Part shown: positions 1 to 5,552 of the stretch, in pieces
Numbering within the stretch: position 1 is the first letter of the stretch
How the letters are laid out: each line of letters starts with the position of its first letter
Assembly: GCA_945871625.1 (NCBI GenBank)
Contig: CAMBWL010000053.1
Location: 1 to 6,454 of the forward strand
Reading direction: 5' to 3'
Length of the DNA: 6,454 nt
Origin: Bifidobacterium breve
Lineage (GTDB): Bacteria > Actinomycetota > Acidimicrobiia > Acidimicrobiales > Ilumatobacteraceae
The notes under the pieces: generated by a model
The model's input: only the letters and a program-made list of their open reading frames with translations
Told to the model about the DNA's origin: nothing
Databases searched by the model: none
Made by a program: the position numbers and the translations under genes

Positions 1-658
1 GTCTGACTGCCGCAAGTGCGACTGCCAAACGATGCTCGCGCAGCGATGCATAGCTCACATCATTGGTTGCAATGCACCGCAAGTCGTGTCGCATTGCCAA
101 CTGCACAAGGGCATCGTTGCGAGTCGAGTCAAGCGGGTCGCCGTGATCACAAAGTTCGACCAAAACTCGATCGCGACCGAACTCGCTAACTAGTTTTTGC
201 AATTGACGCGATGCCACTTGTGGACCGTGTCGTTCGAGTGCTTGATTGACAATGCCAGTGTTGGCACCGGTGAGAACCCAGCAACTATCGGCCAGACCTT
301 CGGCAATCTTGGCCGTATCAAAAATTGGCGCAGACTTCGAACCCGCCAATTGACCGAGCGTTATTGCGCGCGAAAGTCGCGAATAACCCGACGGACCATC
401 GGCGATCAAAACGATTTGTGCATCGCCATCACGACTGTGGCGACTCGAACATGTGAGTTCGGCGCCAAACAAAGTTGGCAAACCAAACGCTCGTGCCGCT
501 TGGGCAAACTTGACGACGCCATAAAGACCGTTGCGATCTGTGAGCGCAAGTGCCGTCAGTTGATTGTGCACCGCAGCTTCGACAAGTTGCTCGGGATGCG
601 ACGCGCCGTATAAAAACGAAAAATTTGACCGACAATGCAGTTCGGCGTAATCACCCAT
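1..658 (-). CDS. dnaE2: Error-prone DNA polymerase DnaE2, N-terminal PHP part (partial, cut by left edge)
   Basis: C-family translesion polymerase of the ImuA'-ImuB-DnaE2 mutasome, acting in the cytoplasm on damaged DNA. Only the first 219 codons are present, covering the PHP domain; the polymerase core lies beyond position 1. Visible landmarks are YAELHCRSNFSFL (residues 4-16), GASHPEQLV (18-26), ALTDRNGLYGVV (38-49), LPTLFGAEL (60-68) and CIATNDVSYA (195-204), which match DnaE2 N-termini. The PHP metal site looks degenerate: H8, E67 and D200 remain, but positions normally His, Asp, His and His are R10, Y17, R42 and S202. The ATG at 658 was chosen because a TACGCT -10 box ends 7 bases upstream, giving a probable leaderless mRNA, and because homology begins at residue 4. 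An in-frame ATG at 679 lies inside the LexA box and is less likely. The gene follows the Nudix gene by 72 bases but has its own SOS promoter. The family call is confident; DnaE2 rather than DnaE1 rests on motifs plus context. Confidence 0.93.
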   Translation of the reverse strand, partial: MGDYAELHCRSNFSFLYGASHPEQLVEAAVHNQLTALALTDRNGLYGVVKFAQAARAFGLPTLFGAELTCSSRHSRDGDAQIVLIADGPSGYSRLSRAITLGQLAGSKSAPIFDTAKIAEGLADSCWVLTGANTGIVNQALERHGPQVASRQLQKLVSEFGRDRVLVELCDHGDPLDSTRNDALVQLAMRHDLRCIATNDVSYASLREHRLAVALAAVR

Positions 659-665
659 TCGGCTA

Positions 666-671
666 AGCGTA
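666..671 (-). promoter_or_regulatory. -10 box of the dnaE2 promoter (leaderless)
   Basis: TACGCT on the minus strand fits the actinobacterial TANNNT pattern. It directly abuts the LexA palindrome and lies 7 bases before the ATG at 658, so transcription would start at or next to the start codon. No Shine-Dalgarno sequence is present. No good -35 box is seen: the bases 19 upstream read ATGATA. This is inferred from spacing and from its similarity to the imuA' promoter. Confidence 0.6.
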
Positions 672-687
672 GCGAACATATGTTCGC
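672..687. promoter_or_regulatory. LexA (SOS) box controlling dnaE2
   Basis: A perfect 16-base palindrome, gcgaacatatgttcgc, contains the actinobacterial/Gram-positive SOS box CGAAC-N4-GTTCG. It lies immediately upstream of the -10 box, where bound LexA would block RNA polymerase. The same 16 bases recur before imuA' at 3579-3594, and the two sites share 19 bases when read toward the genes. DNA-damage induction of dnaE2 is therefore expected. Confidence 0.92.
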
Positions 688-700
688 TCGTATCATGGGA

Positions 701-723
701 TTTTGTCTGGGGTTTTGTCTGGG
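701..723. repeat. Two tandem 11-base direct repeats upstream of the dnaE2 SOS promoter
   Basis: The sequence ttttgtctggg occurs at 701-711 and again at 713-723, with a period of 12 bases, in the gap between the Nudix stop and the dnaE2 LexA box. On the coding strand the unit reads CCCAGACAAAA. The function is unknown. It could be a replication-slippage duplication or a pair of protein sites; nothing in the sequence decides this. Confidence 0.6.
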
Positions 724-730
724 TCCGGTT

Positions 731-1303
731 CTACAACGATCCGGTAAAGATTTGCGCCGCGACACGAATTGCACCGCGAGCACCGTCTTCTGAAATCCGC
801 AATGCGTCCGCAAAACTAAACCACTTCACTTGCTGACTCTCACCTGCTGCCGGGGCAAAAGTTTCGTTGGTCGCCAACAACAAAAATCGCACATCAAGAT
901 GTGTATGACCGCGTGGTCCAGGGTGAACATCGAGATGAATAAATCTCGATTTGGTTTTTTCCGTGCCAAAATGTTGCAACTCTAAACCTGTTTCTTCTCG
1001 CGCCTCGCGCATTGCAGCATCTTGAATCGGCTCACCAGAGTCAATATGTCCACCGGGTTGCAGCCACATATTTAGTCGCTTGTGCAGATGCAGGACAACG
1101 CCAGGTTTGCCAACGACGATCGCCGAAGCAGTCACATGAGTCGGGTCGCTGTGCTCGTCAAATGGGGCTCGTAGTTTTGGTGCAAGTTCGCAAAAAGTTT
1201 TTATCGACTCGCGCTCACGATCGTCAATCGGCTCATGATTAGCTAGCTGAATACAAAAGTTTTTTACAAATTCAAGACCAGAATCACTAATCACCAACTG
1301 CAC
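731..1303 (-). CDS. Nudix hydrolase within the SOS mutasome locus
   Basis: A 190-residue Nudix-superfamily phosphohydrolase. The family cleaves nucleoside diphosphates linked to another moiety and needs divalent metal. The Nudix box is complete, G-x5-E-x7-REAREETGL over residues 85-107, with metal-binding glutamates expected at E100, E103 and E104. It is preceded by HVTASAIVVG (56-65) and by HKRLNMWLQPGGH (74-86), which characterise a subfamily common in actinobacteria. A helical stretch of about 50 residues precedes the Nudix fold, and a His/Asp-rich strand (HLDVHPGPRGHTHLDVRF, 123-140) follows it. The substrate cannot be read from the sequence: candidates are damaged nucleotides, NDP-sugars or dinucleotides. 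The start is GTG, because an in-frame TGA lies 4 codons upstream. The gene begins 24 bases after the imuB stop with no visible promoter, so it is probably co-transcribed with imuA'-imuB from the LexA-controlled promoter. No Shine-Dalgarno sequence is seen. Confidence 0.93.
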   Translation of the reverse strand: MQLVISDSGLEFVKNFCIQLANHEPIDDRERESIKTFCELAPKLRAPFDEHSDPTHVTASAIVVGKPGVVLHLHKRLNMWLQPGGHIDSGEPIQDAAMREAREETGLELQHFGTEKTKSRFIHLDVHPGPRGHTHLDVRFLLLATNETFAPAAGESQQVKWFSFADALRISEDGARGAIRVAAQIFTGSL

Positions 1304-1327
1304 AATACTTGCTCACGAGATAGTGAT

Positions 1328-2917
1328 CTAGCCGTAGATCGCCGCGATGCTCCATTCGCCGTGCTCGAGTGCAACCAACAATGCTTGAACTTGCTGCGAA
1401 CCGTCTGGCATCAATTTTTCGATCACGACTTGCAGTCGAACCAGGCGTCGGCTACGAGCGGTATCCCACCACTTTTCTTCTATCGGCCATGGTCCTGCCC
1501 AAGAAATAATTTTGTAACTTTGCTGACTGATTATTATTTGCGCAGGCTCGGCGCTTAACTCATGGCGCGCACTGACACGCAGCAAGTTTTTATCTTTATC
1601 CACGACTTTCACCAGCTGCGGCTCAAAATAGACAACGCTCGGAGACGGAGTCGGCAGGGCGCCACGCCACTGTGGCTTCATGTCTGACACATTTGACTCG
1701 TTTTGTCTGGGTTGAAAATGCGAGGCAGAAACAAGTTGATGGTTGTCTTGCAGATCTCGGCCACCTTGCCACTTGACTAGTTGAACCGCAGTTGAGCCCA
1801 ACAATTCGGTCAACCGACCAATGGCCTGATTGGCCATTTCATCAATTTGAGTGACGCCACCCCACAACTTAAGTTGCCGTGCCGTGTCTGTGCGCACTTC
1901 GTCGGCGATTAGTTGTATGCGAACTAAAGCATCTTTGATTTGCCAACTTTCAATTTGCCACTTGGCACTCTCGGTTATCGCCCGAGCGGTTAAACCCTGT
2001 GGTCGATACCACAGACGTTCTGAATATGAACCAGTTTCTGACTCAAATTTGATGACCAACCGCACACAAATCGCACCGTGCTGCGCGAAATAGTTGCTGA
2101 ACTCGCCAGCCATTGCCTGAACATTATTGAGCAATGTTTGCTGATCAAAAATAGGTTGTTCAAAAACTTGTGAACAAAGATGCTCTGGGGGTGGCGCAAC
2201 TGCCGCCAGTGGGTGTTGTTCGTCGCCACGAGCGAGTCGATGCAACTCGACGCCAAGTTCACCGAATCGTCCAGCCAGCACCGACTCGCTAAGTTTGCAG
2301 ACATCTTGCAAGGTGTTTAACCCGAGTCGCTCGAGCAATGAGACTGTCTCACGATTGATGTTGGCGAACTCACTTAAAACCCTGACAGATTGTTGGGCGA
2401 GCCAAACTTTTGTCTTTTCTGGCTCGACGATGAACGGCGCTTTAGCCGTGTTTTGCGCCGAAATATGTGCGGCGATGTGGGCCGCCAAACGGCTATCGGC
2501 GATGCCAACACCAAATTGTGAATCAGCAACTATTGAACTGCGTAGAGCCTGAACAATTTTATTGGCCATCGGCTCGTCGCCACCAAAATATCTAGACGGG
2601 CCGCGGGTAGCGAACACGATTATCCCTGGCTCGTTGACTTCAATCAACGGGACAAGTTCACTGACCGCCCGAACGACGGTATTGAACGCCCGACGATCGC
2701 GGTCTGGTTGATAAGTCGCAATCTCAAGATCTGGACAAAGCCCTTGAGCATGGCGACGACGCATGCCAACTTGAACGCCATAATGCATTGCGCCAACAGA
2801 ACGAGAAACAACTCGTTGTGAGTGCACAACAACGCATGGACTGCTTGAAGTTTTTGCCGCCACGACCGCCGACCAGTCGAGACAACGCAATACGGCTACT
2901 CGTTTTGGAGTAAGCAA
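1328..2917 (-). CDS. imuB: ImuB, catalytically inactive Y-family DNA polymerase homologue
   Basis: Scaffold of the SOS mutasome. In mycobacteria ImuB binds the beta clamp, ImuA' and DnaE2 and so brings the error-prone polymerase to stalled forks. The 529 residues are typical for the family. The N-terminus (RVAVLRCLDWSAVVAA, 6-21) corresponds to the Y-family palm start. The stretch that carries the catalytic S-x-DE acidic pair in active enzymes instead reads FATRGPSRYFGG (102-113), as in ImuB. Finger and helix-hairpin-helix-like segments follow (TVSLLERLGLNTLQDVCKLS, 191-210). QLKLWG at 348-353 is a strong beta-clamp-binding motif, close in sequence and position to the QLPLWG of mycobacterial ImuB. 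The C-terminus has the ImuB signature AGPWPIEEKWWD (474-485) and ends EWSIAAIYG. Translation starts at TTG one base after the imuA' TAA stop. An in-frame TAG lies upstream and no other start is available, so translation is probably coupled to imuA'. Confidence 0.93.
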   Translation of the reverse strand: MLTPKRVAVLRCLDWSAVVAAKTSSSPCVVVHSQRVVSRSVGAMHYGVQVGMRRRHAQGLCPDLEIATYQPDRDRRAFNTVVRAVSELVPLIEVNEPGIIVFATRGPSRYFGGDEPMANKIVQALRSSIVADSQFGVGIADSRLAAHIAAHISAQNTAKAPFIVEPEKTKVWLAQQSVRVLSEFANINRETVSLLERLGLNTLQDVCKLSESVLAGRFGELGVELHRLARGDEQHPLAAVAPPPEHLCSQVFEQPIFDQQTLLNNVQAMAGEFSNYFAQHGAICVRLVIKFESETGSYSERLWYRPQGLTARAITESAKWQIESWQIKDALVRIQLIADEVRTDTARQLKLWGGVTQIDEMANQAIGRLTELLGSTAVQLVKWQGGRDLQDNHQLVSASHFQPRQNESNVSDMKPQWRGALPTPSPSVVYFEPQLVKVVDKDKNLLRVSARHELSAEPAQIIISQQSYKIISWAGPWPIEEKWWDTARSRRLVRLQVVIEKLMPDGSQQVQALLVALEHGEWSIAAIYG

Positions 2918-2918
2918 T

Positions 2919-3566
2919 TTAGTAACTACAAGTGACTAGATGTTCCTGTGCGCGCGCAACTCGACGGCCACTGACTTTGATCGCAACTTGGCGTTGCTGC
3001 AAATAGCCGGCGCCATTGTTGATGCCGCTCCAACTTTTTGTTGTCGTGTCTAAGACGACATCGGCGTGAAACGGATGCACGTTGTTTGAAAAATTTGGCT
3101 GAGAAAGCGTGGCGGTGTCGACGATGATCATTACTGATTGCCGTGACTGCAACCGTGTCTGAACCCGCCTCGCATCAGAAACAGAAAGCGCTTCTGGCAC
3201 TGCGACTATCAATAGATCAAAGCCGTCGATCACGGCAGCTACGGTCGTCGACCAATCGCGCGATGATTCTGGTGGATGCACAAAGACCATGCGTTCAAGT
3301 GCCACGCCGTGTTCGACTGCAGATGAAATACCGAGATGACTGACACCAACAACGCCCAACCATGAACCTTGCTGTGATGCACGGGCACAAAGTGAAAGGG
3401 CTAACGATGTGGCGGCGTCACCACGACAGCGCACGATACGTCCACGAACTAGACCTGCGTCGGGCAACAACTGACGAACTTGATCGGACACGGCGAAGTT
3501 TTCAAGAACTTGTTTTTCAAAAAATGAATGTTTAACAGCGAGGGTTTTTGGTACCAATAATTTCAT
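2919..3566 (-). CDS. imuA': ImuA' mutasome protein, RecA-like with degenerate P-loop
   Basis: First gene of the SOS operon. In mycobacteria ImuA' is a RecA-fold accessory protein that binds ImuB and is needed for damage-induced mutagenesis. The 215-residue product has the actinobacterial ImuA' layout. There is a degenerate Walker A region, RCRGDAATSLALSL (46-59), where the usual GKT/GKS is missing. GSWLGVVGVSHLGISSAVEHGVALERMVFV (two adjoining stretches within 67-96) matches the conserved family core. A Walker-B-like strand, DGFDLLIVAVPE, spans 114-125. ATP hydrolysis is therefore doubtful. The ATG at 3566 lies 6 bases after a TACAGT -10 box, so the mRNA is probably leaderless. A LexA box occupies the space between -35 and -10. 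The prime marks the actinobacterial form, which is only distantly related to proteobacterial ImuA. The identification rests on sequence pattern plus adjacency to imuB. Confidence 0.88.
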   Translation of the reverse strand: MKLLVPKTLAVKHSFFEKQVLENFAVSDQVRQLLPDAGLVRGRIVRCRGDAATSLALSLCARASQQGSWLGVVGVSHLGISSAVEHGVALERMVFVHPPESSRDWSTTVAAVIDGFDLLIVAVPEALSVSDARRVQTRLQSRQSVMIIVDTATLSQPNFSNNVHPFHADVVLDTTTKSWSGINNGAGYLQQRQVAIKVSGRRVARAQEHLVTCSY

Positions 3567-3572
3567 GCCTGT

Positions 3573-3578
3573 ACTGTA
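3573..3578 (-). promoter_or_regulatory. -10 box of the imuA'-imuB-nudix promoter (leaderless)
   Basis: TACAGT on the minus strand is followed by ACAGGC and then the ATG, so initiation at the start codon itself is expected. A -35-like TTGACT sits at 3598-3603 with a 19-base spacer, and the LexA palindrome fills most of that spacer. No ribosome binding site lies upstream. Confidence 0.65.
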
Positions 3579-3594
3579 GCGAACATATGTTCGC
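3579..3594. promoter_or_regulatory. LexA (SOS) box controlling imuA'-imuB-nudix
   Basis: Perfect 16-base palindrome gcgaacatatgttcgc, identical to the one before dnaE2 at 672-687. It is placed between the -35-like TTGACT and the -10 TACAGT, so LexA and RNA polymerase would compete for the site. This is the expected control point for the three-gene unit. Confidence 0.92.
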
Positions 3595-3597
3595 AGT

Positions 3598-3603
3598 AGT
3601 CAA
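3598..3603 (-). promoter_or_regulatory. -35-like box of the imuA' promoter
   Basis: TTGACT on the minus strand is one base away from TTGACA. The spacer to the -10 box TACAGT is 19 bases, slightly long, and contains the LexA operator. This site is inferred. Confidence 0.45.
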
Positions 3604-3618
3604 AGCGCTATTTATTTA

Positions 3619-3679
3619 GCTATGACTTCTGAGCCTTGCTTCGCGCGGCTATGACTTCTGAGCCTTGCTTCGCGCGGCT
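3619..3679. repeat. Exact tandem duplication of a 29-base unit at a gene 3' end
   Basis: Two identical 29-base copies occupy 3619-3647 and 3648-3676, followed by 3 bases of a further copy. On the minus strand the unit contains the last codons and the TAG stop of the Nfu_N-like gene, so the gene end, stop included, is repeated immediately after the true stop. The length is not a multiple of 3. No spacer separates the copies. Recent slippage duplication is the simplest explanation; an assembly error is possible but gives no specific sign. Confidence 0.95.
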
Positions 3680-4143
3680 CTGCTTCTCTCCAACAAATGG
3701 GCTGGGACGAGTTTTTCAGCGGCGCTTAATTCGGGCGCTGAACCATCGGCGCTTGGCGCTGCAGCGGCAGCCGGGGCGGCAACTTGGGCCAATAGCTCTT
3801 CGACACTTGGCGGCTTCATGCCGGGCTTCCAATATTGATGAAGATCAGTGATGATTTGGGCCAAATCGCCGTCGCGCGAGCCAGGCGCAAGATCAATCGT
3901 GACGATGTTGGCAAAAATATGCACGCCGAGCACTGCGCCACTATTAAATAGTCGGCGCGCCAATTCGGCTGCTGGACGCGGGCCGATCGCTTGGCTGGCG
4001 CTGGTAAATTTCTCGTGGCCTTGACCAGTCAGCGTACGGTTTAACTCAAACCGAATGCGACCAGCAACCCCAGCGGTTGTTTGTTTGACATCTACTGGCT
4101 GACCCACCCGAGGCAGGCTAGTCAAAACTCGGCTGAGATGCAC
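3649..4143 (-). CDS. Small protein with NifU/Nfu N-terminal-like domain
   Basis: A 164-residue soluble protein of uncertain role. Residues 28-103 resemble the Nfu_N domain found at the N-terminus of iron-sulfur scaffold proteins: GRIRFELNRTL (28-38), FTSASQAIG (46-54) and ELARRLFNSGAVLGVHIFAN (60-79), followed by IVTIDL (80-85). The C-terminal CXXC-bearing NifU domain is absent and the protein has no cysteine, so it cannot ligate a cluster by itself. An Ala/Pro-rich linker (121-137) leads to a basic helical tail, LVPAHLLERSRAARSKAQKS (145-164). The start is GTG, because an in-frame TGA lies 6 codons upstream. A weak AGAGAAG ribosome-site candidate sits 9 bases before it. The gene is divergent from the acyl-CoA dehydrogenase with 57 bases between, and lies 82 bases upstream of imuA' on the same strand. 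The domain call is from remembered family pattern only and function is not established. Confidence 0.8.
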   Translation of the reverse strand: MHLSRVLTSLPRVGQPVDVKQTTAGVAGRIRFELNRTLTGQGHEKFTSASQAIGPRPAAELARRLFNSGAVLGVHIFANIVTIDLAPGSRDGDLAQIITDLHQYWKPGMKPPSVEELLAQVAAPAAAAAPSADGSAPELSAAEKLVPAHLLERSRAARSKAQKS

Positions 4144-4187
4144 GTTTTGGGGCTTCTCTCATCTTCGCCAAAACGACTTTTGACAAG

Positions 4188-4193
4188 TACGGT
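4188..4193 (+). promoter_or_regulatory. Candidate -10 box for a leaderless acyl-CoA dehydrogenase mRNA
   Basis: TACGGT fits TANNNT and lies 7 bases before the ATG at 4201, the same geometry as the dnaE2 promoter. No convincing -35 box is found at 17-19 bases upstream. The nearby TTGACA at 4180-4185 is too close to pair with it. Confidence 0.45.
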
Positions 4194-4200
4194 TATTCGT

Positions 4201-5469
4201 ATGACGACTGACGAAAAAATCACGATCGAGCAATTCGCGGCTGAGGCCCACAAGTTCTTGGCGGCCAACGCTGAACCACGCGAGTCGAAGAAAGCATTTG
4301 TTTGGGGTGAAGGTTCTGACAATGTGTCGATGTTCGAAGAACGATCGAAACAGTCTGAAGACGAAATGGTGAGTCGCGCCAAGCAGTGGCGTCAGCAAAA
4401 GTTTGACGCTGGTTTTGGTTGGATCACTGGTCCAACTCAATACGGTGGGGCTGGATTAACTAACGAGTTCGAAAAGGCTTACGGCAAAGCCGAGGGGCAA
4501 TACAAAGTTGCCAATCAATCAATTTTTCAAATTGGTCTCGGCATGGTTGCGCCGACGATTTTGGCACATGGCAGCGACGAGGCGCGCGAAAAGTTTTTGC
4601 GGGCGATGTGGCGCGCAGATATTGTCTCGTGTCAATTATTTTCAGAGCCAGGTGCGGGTAGTGACTTGGCATCTCTGCAGACAAAAGCCGAACGTGACGG
4701 CGACGAATGGGTCATCACGGGTCAAAAAGTTTGGACATCTGGCGCGCAATACAGCGACATCGGTGAAGTGATCTGTCGCACCGACCCGAGTTTGCCCAAG
4801 CACAAAGGTATGACTGGTTTCATCGTCGACATGCATGCTGCGGGTGTCGAAATTCGTCCGTTGCGACAGATGACGGGTGGCGCAAGTTTCAATGAAGTGT
4901 TCTTTAATGAAGTGCGCGTGCCCGATAGTTATCGACTGGGCGAAGTTAATAATGGCTGGGGCGTAGCGCTGACTACATTGATGAACGAGCGTGCGGCGAT
5001 TGGCACCGCAAGTGGGGGCGAAACTTCGATGTTCACACGCATGCAGGCGATGGTGCAACACTTCGGCATGACCGATGATCCGATTGTGCGCGAAAAAATG
5101 GCAGATCTATTTATTCGCACCAAAGTTGCCGGCTACAACAACCAACGGGCGATGGACAAAATTCGCGCTGGTCAAACACCTGGCCCAGAGATGTCGATTG
5201 CCAAGATGGCTTTGGTCGACAATCAAAAACGGATGAATGATTTTCTAGCCCTCGTGCTTGGCAGCAAATTGCAAGCCGACACTGGCGAATGGGGAACATT
5301 CGCTTGGAGTCAGTTGCTGCTTGGCGCGCCCGGCATGCGAATCGCTGGCGGCTCAGACGAAGTGATGCGCAACATCGTTGGCGAGCGCGTGCTGGGTTTG
5401 CCAAAAGATGTGGGCATCGACTCGAAGTCAGCATTTCGTGACCTCAAGGTCGGCACCCAAAAAGACTAA
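4201..5469 (+). CDS. Acyl-CoA dehydrogenase (FadE-like flavoprotein)
   Basis: FAD-dependent enzyme oxidising an acyl-CoA to the 2,3-enoyl-CoA, in beta-oxidation or a related degradation route; electrons normally pass to electron-transfer flavoprotein. The 422-residue length is full for the family. Landmarks are GWITGPTQYGGAGLT (73-87), the FAD/substrate signature SCQLFSEPGAGSDLAS (143-158), ITGQKVWTSGAQYSD (172-186) and the C-terminal GAPGMRIAGGSDEVMRNIVG (375-394). The position holding the catalytic Glu in medium-chain enzymes is Gly here (AGGSDE, 382-387). E263 in LMNERAAIG lies on the helix that supplies the base in isovaleryl-CoA-type enzymes and is the best catalytic candidate. The substrate is not predictable. 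The ATG at 4201 was chosen over a TTG at 4081 because homology begins there and a -10 box lies just upstream. The 40-residue extension would overlap the divergent gene. Confidence 0.93.
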   Translation: MTTDEKITIEQFAAEAHKFLAANAEPRESKKAFVWGEGSDNVSMFEERSKQSEDEMVSRAKQWRQQKFDAGFGWITGPTQYGGAGLTNEFEKAYGKAEGQYKVANQSIFQIGLGMVAPTILAHGSDEAREKFLRAMWRADIVSCQLFSEPGAGSDLASLQTKAERDGDEWVITGQKVWTSGAQYSDIGEVICRTDPSLPKHKGMTGFIVDMHAAGVEIRPLRQMTGGASFNEVFFNEVRVPDSYRLGEVNNGWGVALTTLMNERAAIGTASGGETSMFTRMQAMVQHFGMTDDPIVREKMADLFIRTKVAGYNNQRAMDKIRAGQTPGPEMSIAKMALVDNQKRMNDFLALVLGSKLQADTGEWGTFAWSQLLLGAPGMRIAGGSDEVMRNIVGERVLGLPKDVGIDSKSAFRDLKVGTQKD

Positions 5470-5488
5470 ACAAATTTTTAGGCTTTTT
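5466..5488 (+). terminator. Weak candidate terminator after the acyl-CoA dehydrogenase
   Basis: CTAAA at 5466-5470 can pair with TTTAG at 5477-5481 across a 6-base loop, and GCTTTTT follows. The stem is short and AT-rich and overlaps the stop codon, so this is a poor intrinsic terminator at best. The rest of the 83-base convergent gap (5470-5552) shows nothing stronger. Confidence 0.25.
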
Positions 5489-5552
5489 GCGATTGGAAGA
5501 ACGTGCTCGCATGCGATCTAGAGATTCTCGAAACTCGCACCCTCAAAGACTT

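Noticed and set aside
446..461. LexA-like sequence cgaac-atgtga-gttcg
   Set aside because: The spacer is 6 bases rather than 4 and it lies within dnaE2 coding sequence, so it is not a functional SOS box by known rules.
197..613. Open frame of 138 codons on the plus strand
   Set aside because: It is antisense to the dnaE2 PHP domain, whose family motifs are clear; the product resembles no known protein.
659..679. In-frame upstream ATG at 679 as the dnaE2 start
   Set aside because: It lies inside the LexA box and upstream of the -10 box, so it would not be in the mRNA predicted from this promoter.
1700..1712. A third copy of gttttgtctgggt, inside imuB, matching 712-724
   Set aside because: A 13-base match in a window this size is expected by chance fairly often, and here it simply encodes part of ImuB.
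3619..3679. CRISPR repeat, because the unit is 29 bases long
   Set aside because: The two copies abut with no spacer, there are only two, and no cas gene is nearby.
4180..4185. TTGACA as a -35 box for the acyl-CoA dehydrogenase
   Set aside because: Only 2 bases separate it from the TACGGT -10 candidate, and a -10 at normal spacing would fall inside the gene.
4177..4189. Inverted repeat ACTT-TTGAC-AAGT in the divergent intergenic region as an operator
   Set aside because: Four-base arms are too short to be meaningful without comparison to relatives.
4081..4200. A 40-residue N-terminal extension of the acyl-CoA dehydrogenase from a TTG at 4081
   Set aside because: It runs antisense through the start of the divergent gene, has no family resemblance, and the ATG at 4201 has a -10 box at the right distance.
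5507..5516. Palindrome tcgcatgcga in the convergent intergenic gap as a terminator
   Set aside because: It has no loop and no following T-run on either strand.
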